A DNA stretch of 64,000 nucleotides from Rikenella microfusus (GTDB lineage: Bacteria > Bacteroidota > Bacteroidia > Bacteroidales > Tenuifilaceae): assembly GCA_020722565.1 (NCBI GenBank), contig DYKO01000005.1, positions 124,001 through 188,000 of the forward strand. The letters run 5' to 3'. How positions within the stretch are numbered: the stretch's first letter is position 1; every line of letters begins with the position of its first letter. Of the stretch, positions 43,737 to 52,772 are shown one piece after another. Below the pieces are notes generated by a model, which ran no database searches, was not told the DNA's origin, and saw nothing but the letters and a program-made list of their open reading frames with translations. Position numbers and translations under genes: made by a program.

Positions 43737-46727
43737 ATGAAAAAAAAATACCCCAAACATCAACTTCGGATTAATCCCCTTTCATGGGTTATTTTACTCG
43801 CAATACCATTCCTTTTATCCGTAAATGTATTCGGCCAATTCGATCCTATTTACCGTAACTTTACCGTAAACGATGGCCTTGCAGGGAATGAAACCTACCA
43901 TGTATTTCAAGATTCTAAGGGATTTATTTGGATAGCTACCAACAATGGCGTCAGCCTTTTTGATGGTAATAACTTCAAGAATTTCGACATACAATCAGGA
44001 CTAGTCGATAATATCATTTTTGAGGTTTATGAAGACTTTAATGGAAGGATATGGTTCATTTCCTTCTCGGGGGCACTCTCGTACTACGAAAACGGGAAAA
44101 TAAAAGCCTACCCATTTAATGATAAGATACGACAAAACATGCCTGCTAATTCAAAGGGTCCAATGAAATCATCGTTTTATATCGATAGCCTGAATAGCAT
44201 TTACCTTGGAATTAGAAATTATGGAATAATGCATATTAGCCCTGAAGGTGTTTTTAAAAAAATTGATGGATTATACACAGAAGGGGAGGTTGTTTTATTT
44301 GAACCCTGCAAGAACAAAATACTGGTATCCAATCCTGAAAAGCCCCTAAACCATGACTTTATCATCAAATCAGGTGTGAAAGTTTACCGTTACAAGCTAA
44401 AAGATATCAGCAAAACTGAGGCATCACCAAATCTAGTATTTGCCATTAGAACCAATGATTCGCATGTAGTCACTTCAATTGAAGGAAGCCTTGTAATGTT
44501 ACAAAACGGAAAAGTGAAATGGACAAACAGCTCCCTCTCCTCAATAATATGGGTTAGTAAAAACGATGAGTATTTAATGGTATCAGATATCGATGGAGGG
44601 CTATTCCTTTCCCCAATCGGTAATCAGAATAGCTTTTCACCAATAAAAATACTAGGCAACTACCAAATAACCTCTACCCTCAAGGATAAAGAGGGCGGAT
44701 ACTGGTTATCTACATTGAATAATGGAATAATTTATATCCCCGACATACACATTCAATCCATTACAACCCAAAACGGTTTAAGCGACCCAAGAGTAAAAGC
44801 AGTTTACACCGAAAAGAACAGGATTTACCTAGGCTACCAAATGGGAAATATTGATTTGATTGAAAACGGGAAGGTTAGAAAAATTAATCTCACACCTGAT
44901 TCAGGAAATGCATCGTTTGTTAGATCATTTTTGTTGGATAAAGAAAACAACAAGTTCTGGACTTGCTCATTTGGCCATCTAAGCTATATGAAAAACGATG
45001 TTTTTCATATAATTCAATATAAAAATACCATTTACCCCCGCAAAATTGTCAAAAGCAATAAAAGTGATACCTACTGGCTTGCCACCGCCAATGGCATTAT
45101 GAAAATTCAAAACGACAGGGTAGTGTATAGTTCACAGGATGATGGTTTTAAGGCCATGGCGTTAGCCATTGCTGTTGATAAGAATGAATCTGTATGGTTC
45201 CTGACCTTCAATGGGTTATGGAAATACTCAAATAGTGTATTTCAGTACATGGGCGAAGAGAATCCTCTGCTAGCCATAGTTGGCAGCTCGCTATACTATA
45301 ATCCAACCGATGAAACCCTATGGATTGGCAGTAATGGTGCCGGTATAGTAATTCTGGATAAAAACGGGAAAACCACACAAATAACAACCCAAGACGGATT
45401 GGTTTCGAACTCAATAACTAATATCATTATTCATAAGGACAAGGTTTGGGTTGGAACACGTCAGGGACTTTCCATTTTACAAAAAAAAGAAAAAAGATAC
45501 AGCATACAAAATCTTACAAACAAGGATGGATTGATTAGCAACGATATATCAGCGCTATATGTAAACGATACTGCCACATTCATTGGAACGTCCAACGGGT
45601 TATCAATCATAAAAACCAAATTACTAAAACAAAACCTAACGCCTCCTGCCACCCACATTTTATCAGTTCAGTTTGAAGATAGTACCCTTACAAACCCTTC
45701 TGATACGATTATTAAGTTACCATATGACATTAAGTTCGCCATAATAAACTACTCAGGGCTAACCTACCGAAATATGGGGGAAATACCATATCGTTACCGT
45801 TTAATGGGATTAGATTCCAACTGGGTTTATACCAAATCAATCCAATGCCTGTACAGTGTTTTTAAACCCGGAACCTATCGGTTTGAGGTGCAATCTCAAA
45901 ATTCAGGAGGCATATGGGGCCCCTCGGCCATTTTAAACTTTATTGTAACCTCACCCTACTGGCAAAAAATTTGGTTTATAGTTTTGTTCACAGGGCTAAT
46001 TGCAGTAATCATTTATACAATATATCATATCCGAATGACTGAATTGAAGCGACGCAACGAACTTATTAACAATATAAACCTTTACAAGCAGCAATCGCTT
46101 AGGCAGCAAATGAACCCCCATTTTATCTTTAATACCCTTAACTCTATTCAGTACTATATTTTAGAGAAGGATACCATAAGTTCACACAAATATCTTACCA
46201 AGTTTGCCCGACTAATGAGGATTACACTTGACAATTCGCTCCACTCCGCTATTCCCCTCCGCGATGAGCTCGATGCCCTTAGGCTCTACCTTGAACTAGA
46301 AGCCTTACGACTAGAGGGAAAGTTCACTTATAGTATTGATTACGGGGGAGAGGAATCAATTCTGGAAACTAAAATCCCCACCCTAATGATTCAGCCCTTT
46401 GTGGAAAATGCCATTTGGCATGGCATCATGCTAAAATCCAACAAAACCGGTCACGTTCAAATTACCATCCGCAACACCGACACCATGGTGCTATGCACCA
46501 TTGAGGACAACGGTGTTGGTAGGGATGAATCCCGTAAAATTCGAGAATCTACAAATAAAGTCCATAAGTCAATGGGATTTCAAATTACACAACAACGCAT
46601 TGATCTTCTAAACTCAATGTACGGGCAAAAATTCAACATTAAAGTTACTGATTTATACGACAGTAATGAAAAACCTATGGGAACCCGGGTAAGCATTAGT
46701 ATTCCAAAAGACATTAACGTCGCGTAA
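43737..46727 (+). CDS. Two-component-propeller / Y_Y_Y / LytS-type (His_kinase) sensor kinase
   Basis: The ATG at 43737 gives 996 residues and a membrane-leading N-terminus; a longer frame from 43680 is less likely. After the signal segment (WVILLAIPFLLSVNVFGQ) the periplasmic part carries repeated propeller motifs: YHVFQDSKGFIWIATNNGVSLFDG, GGYWLSTLNNGI and ETLWIGSNGAGIVILD. A Y_Y_Y domain (YRYRLMGLDSNW and PGTYRFEVQSQN) follows. A transmembrane helix (about 744-764) leads to the LytS-type kinase: QMNPHFIFNTLNSIQYY with His795, MIQPFVENAIWHGI (N box) and IEDNGVGRDES (G1). It signals to a LytTR-type regulator, which is not encoded nearby. The ligand is unknown. Confidence 0.93.
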   Translation: MKKKYPKHQLRINPLSWVILLAIPFLLSVNVFGQFDPIYRNFTVNDGLAGNETYHVFQDSKGFIWIATNNGVSLFDGNNFKNFDIQSGLVDNIIFEVYEDFNGRIWFISFSGALSYYENGKIKAYPFNDKIRQNMPANSKGPMKSSFYIDSLNSIYLGIRNYGIMHISPEGVFKKIDGLYTEGEVVLFEPCKNKILVSNPEKPLNHDFIIKSGVKVYRYKLKDISKTEASPNLVFAIRTNDSHVVTSIEGSLVMLQNGKVKWTNSSLSSIIWVSKNDEYLMVSDIDGGLFLSPIGNQNSFSPIKILGNYQITSTLKDKEGGYWLSTLNNGIIYIPDIHIQSITTQNGLSDPRVKAVYTEKNRIYLGYQMGNIDLIENGKVRKINLTPDSGNASFVRSFLLDKENNKFWTCSFGHLSYMKNDVFHIIQYKNTIYPRKIVKSNKSDTYWLATANGIMKIQNDRVVYSSQDDGFKAMALAIAVDKNESVWFLTFNGLWKYSNSVFQYMGEENPLLAIVGSSLYYNPTDETLWIGSNGAGIVILDKNGKTTQITTQDGLVSNSITNIIIHKDKVWVGTRQGLSILQKKEKRYSIQNLTNKDGLISNDISALYVNDTATFIGTSNGLSIIKTKLLKQNLTPPATHILSVQFEDSTLTNPSDTIIKLPYDIKFAIINYSGLTYRNMGEIPYRYRLMGLDSNWVYTKSIQCLYSVFKPGTYRFEVQSQNSGGIWGPSAILNFIVTSPYWQKIWFIVLFTGLIAVIIYTIYHIRMTELKRRNELINNINLYKQQSLRQQMNPHFIFNTLNSIQYYILEKDTISSHKYLTKFARLMRITLDNSLHSAIPLRDELDALRLYLELEALRLEGKFTYSIDYGGEESILETKIPTLMIQPFVENAIWHGIMLKSNKTGHVQITIRNTDTMVLCTIEDNGVGRDESRKIRESTNKVHKSMGFQITQQRIDLLNSMYGQKFNIKVTDLYDSNEKPMGTRVSISIPKDINVA

Positions 46728-46865
46728 CATTCTGTTGCTATTCAATAAATATCTATATATCAATCGATTTAAATCGTTTTTTTCTATTTCATTGCTTACA
46801 TCCATATATATTTTCCATTATTCACACAAATAATACCATATTCGTACTTGTTCCGCAATAAATAA

Positions 46866-46873
46866 TAAATTTG
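46866..46873 (+). promoter_or_regulatory. -7 box for the lipoprotein nuclease gene
   Basis: TAAATTTG followed by CAC is an exact TAnnTTTG match, 55 bases upstream of the ATG. A TTG lies 15 bases before it, slightly close for a -33 element. Confidence 0.55.
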
Positions 46874-46927
46874 CACTGTATTAATAAAATTAATTATGCT
46901 CATTAATTATTTAATTATTAGTAACCC

Positions 46928-48358
46928 ATGAAACGATTTTATTCATTCTTTATAATTGCCGCAACCGTAATGGCCTTTTATGGATGTAATAAGGAACTGC
47001 CAGTAGCGACACTTAATACGACAGATGTAACAGAAATTACCAGCACAAGTGCATTAGGCAGGGGAAGAATCAATGACGATGGAGGCTCAAAAGTATTAAA
47101 TGTAGGCTTCTGCTGGAGCACAAACAGCAATCCAACTATTAACGATTTCAGAAGCATAGAAAATGCTATTAACTCGGAGTTCACAACCGTTATTAAAGGG
47201 CTAAAACCGGGTACAACCTACTATGCTCGTGCCTATGCAACAAATGCAGATGGTACGGCTTACGGAAATGTCATTTCATTCACAACGCTCCAGGCACCTC
47301 CAGTGCTATCGGAAATTGCATTTAGTTCTGTATCTGAAGAATCTGCAAAAGTTAGTGCTAGCATTATCTCTGATGGTGGCAACGGAATTATATCACGAGG
47401 TTTTTGCTGGAGTAAGTCCCCCAACCCAACCATAAACGACAGTAAAATTGAGCTATCAGGAGGAGTTGGCCTTTTTTCTGCTGAAGTTAATGATCTAGAA
47501 GCAGGTACCACATATTATTTCAGGGCATTTGCTACCAGTACTGCCGAAACGGCATACAGCCAACAGCAGGCTATCACCACCGCTTCGGATAAGCCCGCAA
47601 TAGTTGATAACGACCACCTGCTGCTTGGTAATCCAAGTTATGCGGCAACAAATATCCTTTTTGCAAACAACTACTTTATGATTAAACACCAGTACTGCCT
47701 TTCGTACAACAACTCAAAGCGCACTGCAAACTGGGTGGCCTGGCATCTAAACACCAGCTGGTTGGGAGGTGTATCGAGGCAGAATGACTTCAGAGAGGAT
47801 AACACCTTGCCCAGCTCATGGTACCGCGTTAGCGCATCGGATTTCTTCTACTCACAATACGGGTTCGATCGCGGACACATTTGCCCAAGTGGCGATAGGA
47901 CAGCAACCGTAACCGACAACTCAGCCACTTTTTTAATGACCAACATGGTGCCTCAGGCGCCAAATAATAACCAAATAGTTTGGGAGAACTTTGAGAGCTA
48001 CTGCCGCGATCTGGCAAAGAAGGGTTCTGAACTTTATATCATTGCTGGACCATATGGAGAAGGGGGAACAAGTGCAAAAGGAACATTTACAGTGCTTAAA
48101 TCGGGTGTGGTGGTTCCAGCTTTGGTGTGGAAAATTGCTGTTGTACTGCCTAACGGCAATAACGATTTGGAACGCATTACTACCTCTACCCGAGCTATAG
48201 CCGTTGTGATACCCAACAACCAATCATCATCGGACTATATATGGACCCACTACAGGGTAAGCATTGATTCCATTGAAAATCTCACCGGATACGATTTCCT
48301 CTCAAATGTACCCAAAGAAATACAGGATGCGATTGAGGCACGTGTGGATAATCTATAA
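46928..48358 (+). CDS. Lipoprotein with two fibronectin-III-like domains and a DNA/RNA non-specific endonuclease domain
   Basis: A 476-residue surface or periplasmic protein. The signal peptide ends in AFYGC, a lipobox with Cys20. Two fibronectin-III-like repeats follow (about 25-120 and 125-220), each with GFCWS and a closing GTTYY-RA-AT motif. Residues about 235-470 are a NucA/EndoG-type nuclease: LSYNNSKRTANWVAWHL, then GFDRGHICPSGDR with the DRGH motif (His317 as general base), and NMVPQAPNNNQIVWENFE with the metal-ligand Asn. It should cut DNA and RNA without sequence preference, for nutrient scavenging or competition. No immunity protein gene is adjacent, consistent with an exported enzyme. 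Confidence 0.92.
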   Translation: MKRFYSFFIIAATVMAFYGCNKELPVATLNTTDVTEITSTSALGRGRINDDGGSKVLNVGFCWSTNSNPTINDFRSIENAINSEFTTVIKGLKPGTTYYARAYATNADGTAYGNVISFTTLQAPPVLSEIAFSSVSEESAKVSASIISDGGNGIISRGFCWSKSPNPTINDSKIELSGGVGLFSAEVNDLEAGTTYYFRAFATSTAETAYSQQQAITTASDKPAIVDNDHLLLGNPSYAATNILFANNYFMIKHQYCLSYNNSKRTANWVAWHLNTSWLGGVSRQNDFREDNTLPSSWYRVSASDFFYSQYGFDRGHICPSGDRTATVTDNSATFLMTNMVPQAPNNNQIVWENFESYCRDLAKKGSELYIIAGPYGEGGTSAKGTFTVLKSGVVVPALVWKIAVVLPNGNNDLERITTSTRAIAVVIPNNQSSSDYIWTHYRVSIDSIENLTGYDFLSNVPKEIQDAIEARVDNL

Positions 48359-48382
48359 AAAGCATTGTGTAGCGATAAAAAC

Positions 48383-48415
48383 AATAAATCCCAACCGTAA
48401 GGGTTGGAATTTATT
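48383..48415. terminator. Terminator between the nuclease gene and tmRNA
   Basis: AATAAATCCCAACC and GGTTGGAATTTATT form a 14-base stem (one wobble) around GTAAG. The minus strand gives a T-rich tail, fitting the tmRNA end 4 bases away; the plus strand also has TTATTTT, fitting the nuclease gene. Confidence 0.8.
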
Positions 48416-48418
48416 TTG

Positions 48419-48817
48419 TGGAGCTGGAGGGAATCGAACCCTCGTCCAAACAAGGAACCAACTTGCTTTCTACATGCTTAGCCCTTCTTGATTTTCGGGA
48501 TTGGCCAGGTGAAAGGCAACCGAACTAATCCTTAACCTTTGGTTAGTTCATCGGTGCTTAAAGGTGTCGCCCCAACTATCCCTGTTTGATCGGTGCCCCA
48601 TATGCCGGAAACAACAAGGCGGAATTTCCGGCGAGACATCTCGTCCCCGCACATCCTTGGCGCAGGAATTAAGCCTTAACTCCTTGAGTTATTAGGCAGC
48701 GAGAGCGTAGTTAGTTTCGCCGTTTATTGGTTTGTGCCCGGGATTTACGAGCCGGCCTCACGACGCTCGGCATGCTTACAAGCCCATTCTACTTGCTGTC
48801 AAAACCACGTCAGCCCC
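48419..48817 (-). ncRNA. ssrA: Transfer-messenger RNA (tmRNA)
   Basis: On the minus strand the RNA begins GGGGCTGACGTGGTTTTGAC and ends with the T-arm GGTTCGATTCC and CAGCTCC plus discriminator A. The seven-base acceptor stem forms with one G-U pair. The CCA end is not encoded (CAA follows). The tag frame at 48692-48721 reads GGC GAA ACT AAC TAC GCT CTC GCT GCC TAA, giving GETNYALAA, so the released tag would be AGETNYALAA, the Bacteroidota pattern. It rescues stalled ribosomes together with SmpB, whose gene lies at 62247. A terminator follows directly. Confidence 0.97.
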
Positions 48818-48894
48818 CTGGCTGATGTTTTGCAAATTTAAAAATTTTCATATATATGTAACGTATGTATCAGAAAAAAGTTTCGTATTCTGCG

Positions 48895-50832
48895 CTATCT
48901 TTGTCTTATTGCAATACTGTAATCGTCAATTAGGAACTCACCCTTACGCTTGTTCCAAAATCCGCATTTAATGTTTGCCTCTTTACCCTCTTTAGCAACC
49001 TCGGGCAGCATAACGGTAAACGTTACCCGGTTCCATTCATCGGGATTAACCCTTGATGGAGAGCCTACCTCAAAAAATTTTCGGCTACTTCCTTCATCAG
49101 ATATAACCTCAATAAAAAAACGAAGTTTTTCGTCGGATGTTTTAGTGAAAAGCCTCAAATCCCCCTTAATTTCAACTGGATGACAAATAGAATCGGGTTG
49201 TATATTGAACTGGGTAACCAAAAACTCTTTCTTCTTAGGGGGTACACGGAAATATGCCGTCGGGTTAATATTTGATCGGGCAATTAATTCTGTATCGTTT
49301 CCCGGAAGATTACTATCAAAATCAAAAATAGCTACTGTAACAAAAATCTTGTTTTGACCATCGAAAATCATTTTATTTTTTGAAACCGTAGAACTATCGG
49401 GTTGAATCTTTTCAAAAACCAAAACTTTAAACGGTTTCCCATGATGCATGGTAGGAATATCGGTATCAAATACACCAAGCAGCTGTAATTCCGGCGAATT
49501 CAATAATGCATTAGAATTGATGCCTTTAATTTCGCCAAAAACCACATCATACACCAGTAGACTACCTACCCCAATGTTCCGAAGTTGCAATACACTCTCT
49601 AAAACATTTAATTGGCCAACATTGCTTTTATTGTCAACATAAAATGAAAACGATGGATCGGTAGTGTATATTTGCCGCTGGCTTAAATTATTCTGATTTA
49701 TATAATCGGCGGTCATTTTCAAAGCTCGATCACTTGAAGAGAGACGAACCGGGTAGTTTTGCAGCACAAAGGGGATATGAATTATTGAAGCAAATCCAAT
49801 AATCAACGCGAAAATTCTTACCCATTCGCGTTTAAAAAGGATATAGAACATCTTGGCAAATAGATATAGTCCGCGAGTACCCATTACAGCCATAAAGGGA
49901 ACTATTGCTGCCATATAGCGCGAAATACCTTGGGATTGTCCAATACCCAACCACCATGCAAAAGAGTGCGCAAGGAAATAGGTAATAAATGGGAGAACTA
50001 CCAATACAAATTCTCTTGTAAACTCAAGGCGTTCGCGTATATACAGCCAAATCCCGGCCACTAGCCCGGTAACGAAAAATATCTCATTGGGGATACCAAA
50101 GTAACCAGGACTGCGAACAGTGAACTGATAAAATGAACCACTGCCAAATACTGATTTACTCCAAAATTGGACTCCCTGGAAAAGCCAGAACAAGCCCTTA
50201 CCGGCAATAAATCCCACCAAACTATAAAAAATCAGACCGGAGAGAAGCAAGAAAGTGTATCGAAATTTTTTACGCCTCATCAGGTAAATGGCGTAAATGG
50301 GCAATACAATTAAACCATCGAGCCGAATCAGCGGAAGCAGGGAAACAACAATACTGGCATATACATAACGCTCTTTAAGCATCAAATAGGTGCCCAGAAT
50401 GGCAGTAAAGGCTAACATAATTTCGGTTGTGCCACCGAAAAAGTTAACCATAAAAACAGGGGTAAAACTGCAAATTACCATTGCAAAAAGCGGGCTTTTC
50501 ATCTTCAACTCACGCGAAACCAAATACGCAAAGTATCCGGAGAGGATCCCAAAAATAATATTCATGAGCTGCATCGACTTAAAACCCAGGAGAGCAAAAG
50601 GTGCTGCCACAAGTGTAAATAAAGGGCTTGCCCAACCGTTTAGCAGATTATCGGGGTTTGTGAATGCCTCCCGCGCATATTGGTAGTGCATCAGGGAATA
50701 GGAGCCGCCGGAAAATCCTTCGCTTAATACCAATATGGTCATATTAATTATCAGGATTACGGCAATCAGAAAATACATCAACCGTCGCTCCTTAATGTCA
50801 CCTAAGTTTTTGATAAAGGAATCAAAGTTCAT
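48895..50832 (-). CDS. Multi-span membrane protein with GT-C glycosyltransferase-like layout
   Basis: A 645-residue protein. About ten to twelve hydrophobic segments fill residues 18-380. The remaining C-terminal part is soluble and presumably periplasmic, with a beta-rich end domain (FIEVISDEGSSRKFFEVGSP). The first extracytoplasmic loop, EGFSGGSYSLMHYQYAREAF followed by NPDNLLNGWASPLFTL, has the shape of loop 1 in GT-C (ArnT/PMT-like) enzymes that use polyprenyl-linked sugars. The usual acidic residue after GG is Ser here, so activity is uncertain. Transfer of a sugar at the outer face of the inner membrane is plausible. It starts 107 bases from the convergent-side M28 peptidase end, on the same strand. 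Confidence 0.7.
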   Translation of the reverse strand: MNFDSFIKNLGDIKERRLMYFLIAVILIINMTILVLSEGFSGGSYSLMHYQYAREAFTNPDNLLNGWASPLFTLVAAPFALLGFKSMQLMNIIFGILSGYFAYLVSRELKMKSPLFAMVICSFTPVFMVNFFGGTTEIMLAFTAILGTYLMLKERYVYASIVVSLLPLIRLDGLIVLPIYAIYLMRRKKFRYTFLLLSGLIFYSLVGFIAGKGLFWLFQGVQFWSKSVFGSGSFYQFTVRSPGYFGIPNEIFFVTGLVAGIWLYIRERLEFTREFVLVVLPFITYFLAHSFAWWLGIGQSQGISRYMAAIVPFMAVMGTRGLYLFAKMFYILFKREWVRIFALIIGFASIIHIPFVLQNYPVRLSSSDRALKMTADYINQNNLSQRQIYTTDPSFSFYVDNKSNVGQLNVLESVLQLRNIGVGSLLVYDVVFGEIKGINSNALLNSPELQLLGVFDTDIPTMHHGKPFKVLVFEKIQPDSSTVSKNKMIFDGQNKIFVTVAIFDFDSNLPGNDTELIARSNINPTAYFRVPPKKKEFLVTQFNIQPDSICHPVEIKGDLRLFTKTSDEKLRFFIEVISDEGSSRKFFEVGSPSRVNPDEWNRVTFTVMLPEVAKEGKEANIKCGFWNKRKGEFLIDDYSIAIRQR

Positions 50833-50938
50833 GTTGCTGTAATTTAAATATTTAACTACGGGTGTTCTTTAGGATACAACCCACATCGAATCCGCCCGTA
50901 AAAATAGCACTATATGCTGAAAAACAAAATATTCCCGT

Positions 50939-52552
50939 TTAACAATAAAATTCTGATTTCTTATACCACTTTGGATATATGGAACTTTTAGAGAGCTGCC
51001 AACCAAAATCATAAAACAAAACAGCATCGTCAACAACTCCATTCAGCTTATCACGATCAGCGGTATATTCATCGGATGGTTTGTGATAGGTATTCTTCCA
51101 GTACCTGTTAATCAGTTCCCGGGTTTTATCCCTTCCTAAATCGACCTGATAAGTATAACCCTTGGCAAATACTGCGGGAATCCCAACTTTAAGGAAAGGA
51201 AGCTGATCGGAGCGGTAGAACATGCCATTTTCTGGATTTGGGTCAAAATCGATATACCTTTTATGTTTACCTGCAACCACCGCCAAAAGGCTATCGAGAT
51301 TCGAATGGCCATAACCGGTAAGGGTTACATCGTTGAACCTACCCAGAAATAGCACCACATCGTAATTTATGCAAGCTATTCCTTTCGAAACATCAAAGGG
51401 ACAATTTTTAGCAAAATACATAGAGCCCAATAGGCCTGATTCCTCAGCAGTTGGGGAAAGAAAAATAACTGAGCGTTCAGGATTAGGATTATTCTTTTTA
51501 AATGCATTTGCAATGGCAAGCATCCACGCTACCGCTGCCGCATTGTCGGAGGCACCATTATAAATGGAATCGCCATTGATGGGTCTTCCAATACCCAAAT
51601 GATCCCAGTGAGCTGTATATACCACAAACTCATCGGGCAAAACGCTTCCCTTAATATAACCTGCAATATTACTTGATACCGAACGTCCACTGGTATTCTT
51701 TACTGTTAGCTCCAGCTTGGCCTTAAGCTCAATGGACTTAAAATCTTTTTTAAGGGCACTTTGCTTTATATCATCATAGCTAAATCCGCAGCGTTCAAAC
51801 AACTTTACGGCTGCATTGTGGGTTATCCAGCCATTTAGCAAACATTTTGGGTTTTCGAGCTCAGGGCTATCCAGATAGAGAATTGAGCTGTTGCTCTTGC
51901 TGCCAGCCACCGACCATGGATAACCAGCTGGGCCATCTTCGTGAACAATAATACAATTCAGTGCGCCCTGGCGCTCGGCCTCCTCGAACTTATATGTCCA
52001 ACGCCCGTAATAGGTCATGGCTATCCCCTTAAAAAACGACGAATCCCTTAGGTAGTATCCCGGATCGTTCACCAAAACCACAATCACCTTACCCTTAACA
52101 TCCATTCCCTTGAAGTCGTTCCACTCATATTCGGGTGTGCTAATCCCAAACCCTGCAAAAATCAGGGGAACGTTATCAATCCTAACCTCACTTTTTGTTG
52201 TAGGCGACCAAAGGCAAATATCATCATCAAGCCTAAGGGCTAAAGTTTCGTTTTTGGTTTTAATTGGCACCTCCGTAGGCAGATGCGACGTAATGGACAC
52301 CATGGGAACACCCTGCCGGTAGGAACCATTAAATAGGGGTTCTAACCCAATTCCCTTCATTCTGCCTTCGATATAGGAAACAGCGCGTTGTTCGCCAAGT
52401 GTAAAAGGGGCGCGCCCCTGCATGCTATCGGCCGAAAGGACCATAATATCACGCTCAATTTTGGAATATGAAATGGCACTATAATCAGTCTTGCTCCCAC
52501 TCCTGCATGCCGATAGACCTAAAATAACGAGAAAAATATTAACTTTTTGCAT
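50939..52552 (-). CDS. M28-family metallopeptidase lipoprotein with PA domain
   Basis: A 537-residue exported aminopeptidase. The lipobox LGLSAC places the lipidated Cys at 16. A PA-type insert (about 130-250: KGKVIVVLVNDPGYYLRD, RQGALNCIIVHEDGPAGYPW) precedes the two-zinc catalytic domain. The metal ligands lie in YTAHWDHLGIG (His, Asp), NGASDNAAAVAWML (bridging Asp), SPTAEESGLLGS (catalytic and ligand Glu), DFDPNPENGMFYRSDQLPF and NTYHKPSDEY (His). It removes N-terminal residues from peptides at the cell envelope. Together with the divergent S9 peptidase lipoprotein it makes an envelope peptide-degrading pair. Confidence 0.93.
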   Translation of the reverse strand: MQKVNIFLVILGLSACRSGSKTDYSAISYSKIERDIMVLSADSMQGRAPFTLGEQRAVSYIEGRMKGIGLEPLFNGSYRQGVPMVSITSHLPTEVPIKTKNETLALRLDDDICLWSPTTKSEVRIDNVPLIFAGFGISTPEYEWNDFKGMDVKGKVIVVLVNDPGYYLRDSSFFKGIAMTYYGRWTYKFEEAERQGALNCIIVHEDGPAGYPWSVAGSKSNSSILYLDSPELENPKCLLNGWITHNAAVKLFERCGFSYDDIKQSALKKDFKSIELKAKLELTVKNTSGRSVSSNIAGYIKGSVLPDEFVVYTAHWDHLGIGRPINGDSIYNGASDNAAAVAWMLAIANAFKKNNPNPERSVIFLSPTAEESGLLGSMYFAKNCPFDVSKGIACINYDVVLFLGRFNDVTLTGYGHSNLDSLLAVVAGKHKRYIDFDPNPENGMFYRSDQLPFLKVGIPAVFAKGYTYQVDLGRDKTRELINRYWKNTYHKPSDEYTADRDKLNGVVDDAVLFYDFGWQLSKSSIYPKWYKKSEFYC

Positions 52553-52690
52553 GGCATACTATTTTGAGCAAATGTAAAAATTATCTTGGTCTAAGTGAAA
52601 ATTAAAAAGTTAAACGTGAAGCGTTATAGGCAAAGTTTTAAATGTTAAAAGTTGAACGAGTAAATTTTTTTGATTTGATAAATTAAAAAA

Positions 52691-52739
52691 GATGATGGGG
52701 GAAAATCATCATTTGGTATTCAACCAAATGCTAACTTTA
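52691..52739 (+). promoter_or_regulatory. Two adjacent inverted repeats before the S9 peptidase promoter
   Basis: GATGAT/ATCATC (52691-52710) and CATTTGGT-ATTCA-ACCAAATG (52710-52730) lie next to each other. TAACTTTA, a one-mismatch -7 box, follows at 52732-52739. The second repeat would cover the -33 region, as an operator could. Confidence 0.35.
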
Positions 52740-52772
52740 GTGTCAAAATTTTATAACCTAAACCAAAGCACC

